This document shows, in pieces, positions 11,403 through 22,116 of a stretch of DNA of 64,000 bases. The stretch covers positions 2,288,487 to 2,352,486 of the forward strand of contig MU006216.1 in assembly GCA_010093685.1 (NCBI GenBank), given 5' to 3'. Origin of the DNA: Ophiobolus disseminans. Its lineage: Eukaryota; Ascomycota; Dothideomycetes; Pleosporales; Phaeosphaeriaceae. Under the pieces are notes generated by a model that searched no databases, was not told where the DNA came from, and worked only from the letters and a program-made list of their open reading frames with translations. How positions within the stretch are numbered: position 1 is the stretch's first letter; each line of letters starts with the position of its first letter. The position numbers and the translations under genes are program-made.

Positions 11403-13060
11403 CTAAAGCCCAAACTGACTCTCAACCTCCTTCCTCCTCTGCTCCCTCTCGAGCTCCTGTCTCAGCTTCTCCACCTCCTCGCCCATGCCCTTTTCGCCCT
11501 TCTTGCGCTGCCGCTCCTCATACAAGGCCCTGCCCTTCATGATGCGCGTCACGATCTCGGCGGCATTCACGTTCTGGAACTCGTGGTTCGCAATCTCGCG
11601 GTAGATGTTGAGGGCCTTGGAGACGGCGTAGGGGTCGTAGGTGAGCGGCATGAACTTGGTGATGCCGTGGTAGACGGCCGCGGGGGTGGAGTAGGGGAGG
11701 GTCAGGAGGAAGGCCTTGGAGAGGGAGAAGGGCGAGCCGAAGACGACGGCGTGGACGTACTATGAGGTGTTAGCTTTTGATGTGGATGAAGGAGATAATG
11801 GCATACCTTGCACTGCAGCACACACAGCCCGCGCTCAAAGACGTTCATAATGGGGAAGTTGATGCCTTTCCAGTGGTTGATGACCTCGTCATCGTGAATG
11901 CCGGCGACTATGAAGGCAGGCGGGTAGTCTTCGCCAGTCTTTTCTATGCGCTCCTTCTTCGCTTCTTCTGTGTACCACCCGTGCTCTTTCGCCGCGTTCT
12001 CTTCGGCTTGGGTGACGAGTCGCAGGAACTCGATGTGGCCAGAGGAAAACAGATCCCAGCCTCCATCGACGTAGACAACCCTCTGGCCTGGCTTCACACC
12101 CTTGCCCTGCACAAGCTGATGGAACGTGCCCTTCTCTTCCTTCACTGGCCTCTGGCTGCCGGTCGTGTCGGATCGCACTGTGCCAGGTCGCTCGTTGGCG
12201 ACGGTATTACTCGTCGTCGTTCTCCGTAGCTTGGCAGGTCGCGAAGCATGCCAGTACCACACATCGCACCCCGGCGCGAGACCCGTAGCATCTGTCGCAT
12301 AGTCCTTGATGCGCTGCAGCATCGCCTGACCAGTCGCTAGGCGCTCCAACTCTCCACCCGGGCCTTCATCTCCAGACAGCCTCTTCTCCAGCGATTGTAT
12401 AAAGTGGGATCGTGTGCATAGCAGCATGCGGCCTACGAGGTCGGTCGTGGAAATGCCCGGCGTGCGCTTAACCACCTTGAAGCGCCCCGCGGCCTTGACA
12501 TAGCGGTAGCAGTCCTTGCCGTCGCTGTCGGAGGTGATGTCATCGCCATGGACGACGTACTGGCAGCCGTAGTGGGAGATCCAGGGCAGCGAGGTCACGT
12601 ATGGTGCCCTGGGGATGGCTCGAGTAGCCCAGCGGCAGGCTTCGACGGCCATGACACTGCCTTAGTCAGCCGTGTTACCTGCGTACTTGGGTTAGACGCA
12701 CCGCTCGTCCAAGCGCATCACCGTCGGGCCCTTGTTCTCGAGGATCGACTCGTCCGAGTGCACGCCCACGAGCAGCTCATTTCCCAGCTGGCGCGCCTGG
12801 AGCATTGCGCCGGCATGTCCTTTAGATTTTGTTAGCATGCGCAAGTTATGTCATCGCAACAAGCATACCGTGGTGGGCAAAGTCGAAGCAGCCATCAACC
12901 CAGATGCGCTTCTCGGAAACCTGGACACCGTCCTGGGGCTCCACAGGCCACTGCCCCTCGGCGGGGATCCACTCTCCCTGTTCTTTTCAGCGCATGCTTC
13001 TTCAGTATACAGCAAGATGCTCACTCTTGCGCTCTGTCGGCGCTGCAAGTCGCGATGCAT
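11403..13060 (-). CDS. ECT1: ethanolamine-phosphate cytidylyltransferase
   Basis: Five exons on the minus strand: 13060-13025, 12977-12869, 12819-12702, 12656-11807, 11759-11403; 489 residues. The enzyme joins CTP and phosphoethanolamine into CDP-ethanolamine, the second step of the Kennedy pathway to phosphatidylethanolamine. Two nucleotidyltransferase halves are visible. The first has WVDGCFDFAHHGHAGAM (HxGH type), DERVMAVEACRW and RTPGISTTDLVGRML. The second has YVDGGWDLFSSGHIEFL and a matching R-x-V pattern toward the C-terminus. The tail is a charged coiled coil. Introns are 45-49 nt. The first exon (36 nt) depends on a 47-nt intron with donor GTGAGC and is the least certain part. The protein is slightly longer than typical fungal members. 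Confidence 0.88.
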
Positions 13061-13558
13061 GGTTCGATGACGTAGGGTGGTGCAGTTCGAGGATGGATCG
13101 AAGGTCAGCTGAAGACCTCGGGAAGTATGTAGTCACGCTGGCGATCAATTCTTGCACGTGCAGCTCCAAGAAGTTTAATGCGCCTAAACTTGATATCGAT
13201 ATGAATGGTGGAGGTGGACGCTACTCGCGGACAGGGATGCGGCCGCTCTCCGACATGAGTGGCCAAGGAAGCCCTCACTCCGGAAGCGCCATCTCATGTT
13301 CCTGCGTCGGCGTCCTGGCCTCATTGGTGTCGCGCCTCTGTCCGGGGCGCATCGAGGCGTGACAGTGTCCGGCAGCCGCAGTCGCATCGCCGTGAATCCG
13401 GTGTCTTCTTTCTGCTACACTATATACACGTCTTCGCGCTGCGCATTGCACTGTGACAATTCTGCAGACGACACCCCGCCATGCCGGAAGCGAGCCCCTG
13501 ATACCCCTGCATTACCCTGGATCTTAGTGAGCGGTCAAGGGCTGGGTTGGTGTGCAAT
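13061..13558. other. divergent promoter region between ECT1 and the next gene
   Basis: About 500 bp separate the two start codons, which point away from each other. No reading frame with protein character. A TATA-like TATATACAC is near 13421-13429. Confidence 0.4.
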
Positions 13559-15122
13559 ATGGCCGACCATACATCCCACGGCAGCAGTACTACCAAGGAC
13601 GCGGGCATCTTCTCGCGCCGCCCCTCCTTCTTCGGCGGAAAGAGCACCAAAGGCCACCACAAGCAGTCGTCGACGCCTGCACTGCACCTGCCTGCCACGC
13701 GTGAGGTCCTCGAGACCCCAGGCCCTCAACCCCCCCAGACCCCCCTCGTCGCCAGCCAATACGACGACACGCTCAAGGCACCCACGACGCCGCAGAAGCG
13801 CAGACAGGGCAGCCGACACTCGATTGCCAGCTCTGTCACGGACATCGGCTCGTCGCTGCGGCGGTCTCGCAGCGCCTCGCTCCGCACCAACACCTCCGCC
13901 GGCACCACCAGCACGTCCTCGCACAAGAGGACGCCCTCGGCCACCCTGGCGCTCACCTACTCCCCCGAGAAAGCCTCCAATGCGGCTGCCAATGCAGCCC
14001 GGCCCGCCCTGTCCATCTCCACCTTCTCGCGCAACAAGCAGAAGAGCAGCGAGAACGTGAAGCTCGAGGGCGGCAGCGCGCAGGTGTACGAGAAGAGCCC
14101 GCTGAGTGCCGTCGACAAGCCCAAGACGCCCTTCGCCATGTCCGTGCCCATGACCGCGCGGCACCCGCCGTCGCAGAAGGACATCCTGCAGCAGAACCGC
14201 CAGGCCAACGCCCAGCTCGCGCCCGCCGCGCCCATACCGGGGCTCAACGGCGCCAACCCCAACATCATATTCCAGCACATCCACGAAATGGCCTCGAAGC
14301 GCATATCCACGCTGGACTACCTGAGGAAGGCGTGCGTACATGTCCTCCTGCCATACATCCCCCACTAACGTCTCCAGCCACGAGGGCCGCATCTACTGGT
14401 TCAACACGCTGCTCTTCTCAAAGTCCGACCTCACCCGCCTGCCCTCCTCCTCCCCCCGCAACCAAGCCCGCCGCGCAACTCACTACCTGCTCCTCGGCTT
14501 CTCCCTCCCCACCATCCTCGACCTCAACGCAAACTCGGCCACCGACTACCTCCGCGCCCTGAACGCCCTTCTCCTCGAATTCGAGCAGTACCAGAGCATC
14601 CACCCCGCCGATGGCAGCACACCCAGCTCCCTATCAAGAGCGCGCCTCCCGAACATGTTCAAGCGCACGAACCTCGGCGGCAAGGGCAGACGCAGCAGCA
14701 GCGCAACGGGCCTCAGCGACATGACGCTCCTCACACCGAGTAACAGCGCCGACAGCGCGAGCGCATTCGGCCTCGACTCGCCCCCCGAGAACAACGACCT
14801 CCTCCCCAACGAATCCTACACACATCTCCAGACCCCCTCGCTCCCCTTCGACCCCGACTTCTTCAGCACCTTTGCCACGCTGTGCGACGTGCTTATCGAC
14901 TGCTACACCAAGATCCTGAACATGCTGGCCACGCCCGATAGCATCAACTCCGCGGGCGGCGGCGTGCCGAGTCTGGTGGGGGATTTGTTCAACAAGGCGG
15001 ACTCGAGGGTGAGGAAGATTATCCTCGCGGGTGTGGTCAGGGAGTTTGAGGAGAGTTGTCGGGCGGGGTTGAAGAGTGAGGTTGGGGGGGTGGGCAAGGT
15101 TGTGTTGGGCGGGTTGATGTGA
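13559..15122 (+). CDS. conserved fungal protein of unknown function
   Basis: Exons 13559-14331 and 14378-15122, 505 residues; donor GTGCGT, branch CACTAAC, acceptor CTCCAG, phase 2. ATG 13559 (MADHTSHG) is the first in-frame ATG. Residues 1-200 are Ser/Thr/Pro-rich with many basic residues and short phosphorylation-type motifs, likely disordered. From about residue 225 it becomes ordered: NIIFQHIHEMASKRISTLDY, then across the splice junction HEGRIYWFNTLLFSKSDL, and a helical C-terminal half with DPDFFSTFATLCDVLIDCYT and VRKIILAGVVREFEESCR. It resembles a conserved ascomycete protein, but I cannot name the family. It could be a signalling or trafficking adaptor. Confidence 0.75.
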
Positions 15123-15304
15123 TGATTCTTCACGATTAGATTTACGATGGACTGGACTGGACAAGGATGGGAAGGGATGATGTGAGGTTATGATATCCAC
15201 ATGAGGACTTTTGCATAGCTGGCGTTAAGCATTTTCGGGCGTTTCTCTGTCGTCAACGTAGACGAGTTAATACACCACCTTTCCCCCTTGCACACCTCCA
15301 CACC

Positions 15305-16291
15305 TCACGCAGCAGCCGCCTCATTCCTCTCCACAAGCTCCATAACGCCCTTACTCCTCCCCACCCTAACCTTCTGCCTCTTCTTCCCCACCTCCTTCTC
15401 CTCACCCACTTTCTCACTGCCCACGGCCTCGCCCTCGTCGCCAAAGATCTCCTCCTCGGCATCGCGCAGCTGCTCCTTCAAATCCGCCAATTCCATCTTC
15501 ATGCTGTACGCGTCCTCGCCGTCGGCGTAGTACTTTGCTTCCACCTTGTCAACTGTGAAGCCCAGCGTGTCGCGGTAGAGGTGCAGTGCGGCGGTGTTGG
15601 AGACGCGCACGTGCAGGCTGACGTAGTGCGCGGCAAAGGTTTCGGCCATTGCGCGCTCTGGATGTCGTGGTGTTAGCTTCAGCAATCGAATCATGTACTT
15701 GTAGCTGACATCTGTACAATTGAAGGAAGACGGGGTGGGCACGTACGTGACTGCCTCATCAGTTTCTCGGCTAGCCCGAGGCGGCGGTGCGTGCGCATCA
15801 CGGACAGAGAGGTGATGTGGCCGTGTTGCACGCCGTCGGCGGGCTCTTCTTCCATTTTGGCCAGGACGTAGCCTACGATTTTGGGCGGGTCGTAGGGCGT
15901 TTTTGGGGGGCGGGAGACCTGATTTTGGGGGGTTAGTGATATGTCTTGTAGTGTCTAAAAGACGTAGATAATAAGGAGATCACGTGTGTGTCTTGAAGAC
16001 ACCTGTATCAGAACTCTTGCTTTTTGGATGCTTTGGACATTCAAAACATTTCAAGGTCTTTGGTGTTTGCCCACGGCTCTTTCCTAATCCACACAGGCTT
16101 CCGTCTCTTCCTCATTTCCCTCATTTCGCGCCCGATCGAGATGAACTTACATCAACAGCCACATAGCTCAACTGCGGCCAGCTCATAGCATGGTACAGAT
16201 AGTACTTGCAGAAGTAGTTCTCAGGCAGATTCGTAATGTTGGCGAGTTGGACATGCGGAATGTCCGAAGGGCGCAGGACACGGATATCCAT
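15305..16291 (-). CDS. NAA10: N-alpha-acetyltransferase, NatA catalytic subunit
   Basis: Three exons: 16291-16151, 15918-15747, 15657-15305; 221 residues. It acetylates the N-termini of nascent chains at the ribosome together with the NAA15 scaffold. The start MDIRVLRPSDIPHVQLANIT and the stretch NLPENYFCKYYLYHAMSWPQ are family signatures. Exon 2 carries the acetyl-CoA loop RTHRRLGLAEKLM, and exon 3 has HYVSLHVRVSNTAALHLYRD. The C-terminal 60 residues are acidic then basic, as in other ARD1 proteins. Splice phases 0 and 1 keep the GNAT fold intact. Confidence 0.92.
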
Positions 16292-16403
16292 TTTTTGGCG
16301 GACCCCTGTGAATTGCCTAGCTCTTTTGATATGTGAGCTCTCGTGAGCTTCCTTTGGCGTGGTAGTTTTGATGCAGGGCTCTGAGTCTAGTAAGGAGGAT
16401 TTC

Positions 16404-16429
16404 AGGGCGAGGGCGAGGGCGAGGGCGAG
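16404..16429. repeat. six-base microsatellite upstream of NAA10
   Basis: Four and a half copies of AGGGCG (plus strand) about 115 bp before the NAA10 start. Confidence 0.85.
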
Positions 16430-17418
16430 TGGTGATGCTCGCGATGCTCGATGTGGTCTGGCGAATCTGATAGACGAGGCTCGTGCGTTTAGGTAAGCTT
16501 GTGGGCTCGGTGATTGCACTAGCGCGATCCCTATCTCCGGCAACTGAGAAACATCAGAACGTCAACGAGGTTCACGATCCAACACATGACACCTTCATCG
16601 TTGCTCAAGTATACCGCGGCACTCCGGTATTCATCTAATCTTCGCTTACACTATCAACGTGCCATCCTCCTTCGGCAGTATGCTGCGAGGTGGGGAAGGT
16701 AAGTTCCATGTACCTGGGTATATACGAGGCGGGCGTAGTTCTTTCTGTAGGATAAATGACTTTCGCCCCGCGCCGCCGATTCACACAAGAGTAACCGAAT
16801 CTAATTTTCAATTCCCGGCACTAAGGGAAGTGATAGATTGCATTAAGCGTACTACTACTCTACCGTCGTACGAGATAGGACGGAGCAGCTTACCAAGAGC
16901 CAGACGTCAGACAACGCCCTCGGTCTTGAATAAAACATAGGAAGGAGCTACATGCTTGTTCAGGTTCAGATTCAGACTCCCCGGCAGCAACTTGGGGAAT
17001 TGTGGCGTTAGTTAAACCTCACCGTAGGCATACCGGACACTTGTGCCTGGATTGAAGTAGTTAGTACAACGAAGTGGTTTCCATCTTGGATCAGTTTGTA
17101 CTACAATGGAGTTCCCGTAAGAGGCAGTTGTGAAGAATCCTGTGAATAGGGCGAAATCAACCCACGGACTTGACATGGAGCAAACGATCAATATCGGAGC
17201 ATTCTCGGAGCAATATCAACGGTGTTCAGCAAATCTTCGATGGACAATATTGATTGATCAGCTTTCGGTCATGGATGAAGGGTTGGGTCGTTCGATACCT
17301 CTTCCCAAAACTACACCTTGGAGCCGGGCAAAAGCGTTTGCTGGTCAGTGTCCTCGTGTGAGAAGACGCCCGGAGAACGTAGACCAAAATGCTCAAGTGT
17401 AGACGAGAGCATTCGATG
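16430..17418. other. intergenic, no gene seen
   Basis: Two short plus-strand frames (16659-16940, 17130-17402) have no signal peptide, domain or splice-supported extension. I treat them as chance. Confidence 0.35.
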
Positions 17419-17426
17419 TATATAAG
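17419..17426 (+). promoter_or_regulatory. TATA box of the secreted-protein gene
   Basis: TATATAAG, 103 bp before ATG 17529, followed by a pyrimidine-rich leader with several CTTC and CATC runs typical of fungal transcription starts. Confidence 0.55.
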
Positions 17427-17528
17427 TCGAGCTTGAGGTATGTGTAGTTTCTTATCGCATCAACTCATCACTTCAGCTTTCCGCACTACATATCCACCCA
17501 CTTACAAACCCTTCTTCTGTCTACCAGA

Positions 17529-18139
17529 ATGCATTACTCCGCGGTTGTCCTCGGCTTCGCTGCTGCAGTAACAGCGATCGATCTCCGCCTGTATGACGGC
17601 AACTGCGGCGGCGGCTTTTATGGGTGGACGAATGTCCAGCCGAACGTATGCTACGCATATGACAGGGACGCCCACTCCAGCGCCGAGTGGCGCGCCATCC
17701 CATTCGATTGGAGCCTGAATGTCGGCGCCTACCGACAAAGGGGCTGCGATGTCCTGGTCTCGTCACGCGACGTTTACAACCAGAACACCGTCTGTTTGAC
17801 TGGTGAGCTGTTTCCCCAAACGCTTTCATTGCCTTCAGTGCTGACTCAAATCGTGACGGAACAGCTTCTGGTAGAGTTCTCACAGGCGCACGCTACCATT
17901 TCAAAGGCAAGAAGCGTGCCGATGATTCTTGTGACGCCCCCGGTGCCTCTATCGAAACGCAGAAAAAGTGCACGGAGCAAGCGGGACCACCCACCAGGGT
18001 CGGACTGGCGGATGGCGTTGTGTACAATACTGCGGGTTTGGAGACGGGTCTGGTAGAAACTTTGATTGACTTGGCGTTCAATGGCACGACTGCCGCTGAA
18101 GTCCCTGAGGTCTATCACAACCTTGTGGTGGTGGAGTAA
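17529..18139 (+). CDS. small secreted six-cysteine protein
   Basis: Exons 17529-17802 and 17865-18139; donor GTGAGC, acceptor GGAACAG, phase 1; 182 residues. Residues 1-16 (MHYSAVVLGFAAAVTA) form a signal peptide with a short hydrophobic core. The mature part has six cysteines at about 26, 41, 73, 89, 114 and 127, enough for three disulfides, with a Gly-rich start and a Tyr-rich middle. A KKR site near 107-109 could be a Kex2-type cleavage point. The C-terminal 45 residues lack cysteine. Function is unknown; size, secretion and cysteine content fit small secreted proteins and candidate effectors, but no effector family is recognised. The unspliced frame would give an Arg-rich nonsense tail, which supports the intron. 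Confidence 0.75.
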
Positions 18140-18622
18140 GCGGTGAGCTGGGGTTTACGAAGAGAGGTGTTTCTTTTGGAGAAACCGCTTGGAATGAGGT
18201 GGCTGTGGGACTTTTGTCCCAACATTTCCTCAGATTCTGTCCTTACCATTAGCTTTCCTTGATCAAATTATTAGAGTGGTGGCCACCACTACCTACAATG
18301 GCACACTGCCGAAGAAAATACAAATGTTGATCGATCACCTCCATCTATCTTGCCGTGATTGGCAAGCGTTGTGTCCAGTTCTTGACGCTGTTTTCACGTC
18401 GCTGTAGTACTAGCGAGGCAGTTTTGCAGCCGTTACCAGGGGATTACTGATCTGAACGTTTTTATGTCGTAACTGCGACTGAGGTTAGCCAGACTCTATG
18501 AAAGCAATTAGGAACGAACGACTTACGAGCTAGTGTGCACTTAAAGCCAATTTACTTGACCGTCACACCGGCCTCTCTACACTTCCACCCTGACTCAACG
18601 GACCTTCTCTACGAGACTGACA
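18140..18622. other. intergenic, no gene seen
   Basis: AT-richer spacer between the secreted-protein gene and paralog 3. No feature recognised. Confidence 0.35.
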
Positions 18623-19210
18623 ATGAAGAACACACCTAGTACTTCTTGTACGAAGGCCAGCATGTAAGCAATAACCTCATCCTAGGCGAACATGTCACTA
18701 ACGATGCGTTCCTTACCCAGCACCGAGAGGAATGCGCTCCACTCACCCTTCCTCCGCCTTCCACCGGAACTCCGCAATCGCATCTACACCTACTTTTTCA
18801 CCGGCGCTGTAGTCGTTCCATGGAATGGCGCCTGAGTCAAGCACATGAAGCTCCGCAGCATCGCCGCCTTCTCTCTCTTCACCAGCCAGCAATTGCGCCA
18901 TGAGACCTCAGCCCTCTTCTTTAACCAGACCACATTCGATTTCCGCAGCTACGAGGCTGTAAGCTTCCTGTGCGGCGCAGCAAGGAGATATATGGGCGCA
19001 CATATCTGCGATAGGATTACGTCAATTGTAATACTTTCGAGTATGTTGGAATATATCGCTACACGTGGGCGCTATACTTTCGATTATAAGAAATCTTTCT
19101 CAAGGCTGAGGGTTGTGTGTCTGAGCCTGAAGGACGAGTGGCAGGCGGATTTTCATATGGAGCTTGCGAGAGTGTTGTTTGGGAAAGGGGTGGAGATTTT
19201 GGACTGGTGA
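18623..19210 (+). pseudogene. F-box-like / 2EXR-DUF7730-type protein, paralog 3, with a premature stop
   Basis: Exons 18623-18663 (41 nt, identical in length and phase to paralog 2) and 18721-19210. The core HSPFLRLPPELRNRIYTYFF follows the junction, but TGA at 18833-18835 stops the frame about 51 residues in. The same frame then continues to 19210 with SLFTSQQLRHETSALFFNQT, TFDFRS and RITSIVIL, all of which align with the intact paralogs, ending GKGVEILDW. One base change therefore inactivates it, unless the downstream part is used from the internal ATG at 18845. It is flanked by intergenic spacers and is not near the transposon. Confidence 0.65.
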
Positions 19211-20111
19211 AACTGGGACACGATGTGCGTGGTGATAAAGAGATAACGAAAAGAATGAGGAGTGCCGATGCCATAAATCTCGAGTGACCGTAAGGCTCGC
19301 CATTGAAGCCGAGTAAGCCCAGGAGTATCTCAAACACTCAAACTCAGGCGTGTTGTCGACAGAATTACGCGCGAGAGCCTCCTCGATATGTCGTAGACGT
19401 GCCATCATGTGTAGTTGCATGCATTGGATCTAGACACGTAAGCGAAGTGTGCAGTCAAGCGTAGTCAGAATCTTAGCGATTCTGCTGAGCCCAGAGTTAC
19501 TATAGTTAGTCGCCGATGCATTCAGATGCGAGGTGTCGAACGGGGTGAACAAGTCAGTCGTATGTGTCACTACAAAAGATAGAATGCCACCAGCTTCACG
19601 GAAGCTTTGTGCATGTGAAGTACACTTTTGTTGACGCGGTTGTGCGTAGTTGTGGTTAGCCGCGCCCACCGGTTCGCAACGATTTAGCTATACACGCTTC
19701 CTACAGTTGCAAGAGCATTGTAAAGATTGACGGTTGGGTAGGGTATGAAGTCTGAGCCTACCAGGTAGTATTGGGCTAAAGTTCGAACCAATCACAGCAC
19801 GTTGGCGCCTCAAGCGCAATCGTTCGACGTTATTTTCTCACTGTTCCTTCCCGATTCATCTCACCATACTTCGTGGTGTGAGCGAGTCTCCAACTCCATT
19901 GCCGACAACACAAGCTAGAAAAATATTAAAACTTTTCTTCGAGCGCCTTCTTCGCGTTCCCTGCTCTCCTCATTCATCGCGGGTCTGGACGATAACTTCC
20001 AAATCCGCCATGCCACAGAAATGTTTGACAGCTTCTTCAAAGTCCTCGTCGTGGATTGAACACCTCTCTAGAACCCTTCGAAGCACCGAAGCACCGATAC
20101 ATACACACATT
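19211..20111. other. intergenic, no gene seen
   Basis: About 900 bp between the 3' ends of two convergent F-box-like paralogs. Only short unstructured frames; no further paralog fragment was recognised. Confidence 0.35.
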
Positions 20112-20630
20112 TCAACAATTCCATGATCCCTCCGGCCATATCCACACAAGACACCCCAGCAGCGTGCCTATTGAATATAGGAATTTAAGGTGGGTGAACA
20201 GTCGAATAGCGGGCGCGTGTGAAACTTCGATTGAACAGGGAGAGTCACGTGTAGCCGTGTCGAGCGTCTTCGTGATGGGTTGGTGAAAGTCACAGGACGT
20301 GAAGTTGAATGTCGCGTGAGAAAAGAAGATTGACCTGGCTTCATGTCGAATCTGACGCGAGGCAGCAAGCAGTGCAGCAGATCTTTGCAGTCTCTGGACA
20401 TGTGGTGTCGTGGGTTCGGCGATGAGTCTGAGCTCGATCTTTCCATTGAAGCAGGCGTAATGGTAGATTTTGTTATGCACTTCGGCCGGTAGTCGCAGAA
20501 ACGGTGAGTTGAACTGATTTTCTTGCGATCTTGTTGTTTTCAGCAGCTTGCTACTTCGGGAAAGTGTGAGGAAAGAGGTGTACACGTACAAGAGTTCGCA
20601 GTCGCGTGCTCTAAGTGTAGGATCACTCAT
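20112..20630 (-). CDS. F-box-like / 2EXR-DUF7730-type protein, paralog 4, short
   Basis: Exons 20630-20590 (again 41 nt) and 20529-20112; donor GTACGT, acceptor ACAAG, phase 2; 152 residues. The core is SPFLRLPAEVHNKIYHYACF, then LLAASRQIRHEARSIFFSHA and TFNFTS. After about residue 105 it stops resembling the other copies and ends in a short hydrophobic tail with a Trp-rich end, 30-60 residues shorter than the intact paralogs. An unspliced long frame also exists because the intron has no stop in that frame, but the shared gene structure favours splicing. It may be a truncated or frameshifted copy. Confidence 0.55.
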   Translation of the reverse strand: MSDPTLRARDCELLYVYTSFLTLSRSSKLLKTTRSQENQFNSPFLRLPAEVHNKIYHYACFNGKIELRLIAEPTTPHVQRLQRSAALLAASRQIRHEARSIFFSHATFNFTSCDFHQPITKTLDTATRDSPCSIEVSHAPAIRLFTHLKFLYSIGTLLGCLVWIWPEGSWNC

Positions 20631-21005
20631 GTTGTCTATTAGGCGTGACTGTGAGCAGTAGTTCACGAATGAGTTCCTGCGTAATATTAGAGCAAGAACT
20701 AGCACGGAGTATCCATTTCTCCGTAACGGTAGGTGCAAACGGAAAGCTTGGCGCTGTCATAGCTACCACCTGTTTGGTCATAGGACTGGACAAGCGCGTG
20801 TTTGTGGTTAGAACACTTTCAGGCCGGAGGACGCTAGTCGCATGCTCTCACTACCACGGAAGGAGCAAGTCGTGAAAGGAAAGCTTGTCCATACATCGCA
20901 CTCTTATCAGCTAAACTCTAAGTCAGCAGGCTAAGAACTACATGCCATGACCGCGCCAAAGCCATGCTATTTATCAACCCTACATAGTAGGCAAATGTCT
21001 CTCAG
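20631..21005. other. intergenic, no gene seen
   Basis: Spacer between two minus-strand paralogs. Probable promoter of paralog 4. Confidence 0.35.
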
Positions 21006-21612
21006 TCATTCCGTCCCTCCTCGCGGAAGTCGACGCACAACTCCGGCCATGCAAACACCTTCTTTGCAGAATCTGAGACCCCATCCTTTGGTGTTCCAAT
21101 GGAAAATGTACATATTTAGAGATTCAACACCTGTAAACGTGGTTCGGTAGCCTTGTACCAAGTAGCCGTACAACTTAGGGGTTCGCCGGACCATCTCGCG
21201 AAAAGCAGATATCTCTATAGAGGCGGTCAACTCAGCTTTGAGACATCGTATGGCGGAGAGCGCGTCCGGCCGAGTGCTTCTTTCATGTCGTAGATATTGA
21301 CGTCAAACAGAGCGGTGCAATAGAGGATCAAACGCGCTTCATGGCGGATCTGCCGGCAGATGTGTAAGATTGTAAATAGCGGGCCCCTGATCGTGTGACT
21401 ATGGAAACTCAATTTCTTGGGATAAACGACGATGCCCTGGCACGCGAGCTTGTAGATCTTGTTGCGAACTTCGGCAGGGAGGCGCAAAAGTCCAGAGACC
21501 TGTGAGTTCACTTCAGTGCTGAATTCTTGTAAGCTTGACATTACTTTGAATGAACGAGCACTTACGTGATGTCGCGGCCAATCTGAGCATCGTTGGGCTG
21601 TTGAGAAGGCAT
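21006..21612 (-). pseudogene. F-box-like / 2EXR-DUF7730-type protein, paralog 5, frameshifted
   Basis: Exon 1 21612-21566 (47 nt, phase 2, donor GTAAGT) and exon 2 from 21518; the exon-2 start pattern C-ACN-GAR-x-AAY matches paralogs 3 and 6. The core GLLRLPAEVRNKIYKLAC is followed by ILHICRQIRHEARLILYC and LFDVNIYD. The frame closes at TGA 21229-21227. The overlapping adjacent frame resumes with LTASIEISAF, the counterpart of ALITSIEI in the intact copies, and runs to 21006. A single-base indel near 21235 explains this. I call it a pseudogene; the 5' part could still be made as a truncated protein of about 110 residues. Confidence 0.6.
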
Positions 21613-22116
21613 GGTGAGAGTCGGTTTTAGAAGCTGTTTCGTAGAGGAGCGAGCTTCAATGGGTCGGGTTTGCAGTCGGATACAGTCGAAGTTGAGGAAC
21701 AGAGCCGTCGAGGAGTCAAGCAGTTTGAGTTGACTTAGAGCTAGTGAGTCTAAAGGTAATTTGTTAGCGCTTTTAGCGTTCTAGAGTTGCAAAGACGGAG
21801 TTTATATGTAAAAGAGGTGTGTGCGCCGCTTGTGGGGTCTCCACGTTAACGACCTATTTGTGGGGGCGGACTGTATTGTAAGGATCTAGTCTATAACACG
21901 TATGTGATCGAAAATTTCACCATTTCTACGTTGAAATGAAAGTGAACGCAGCTCGTTACTTGAACGCCCTCGGCTTCGCTAGCCTATGATGATACCAAGT
22001 ACATTGAGTCTGTCTGCAACTCTGATTAAGAAAGTCAGTGCTTTCCAACAAGAGACAAAATACAATCTGAGTGAAGCGTATGTCAGTTTTCCATTTTCTC
22101 ATCCTTTGTAGCGCAA
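21613..22116. other. intergenic, no gene seen
   Basis: AT-richer spacer of about 500 bp upstream of paralog 5. Nothing recognised. Confidence 0.35.

Noticed and set aside
13535..14392. Minus-strand Arg/Gly-rich frame of 285 codons
   Set aside because: Shadow of the GC-rich coding sequence of the plus-strand gene at 13559-15122.
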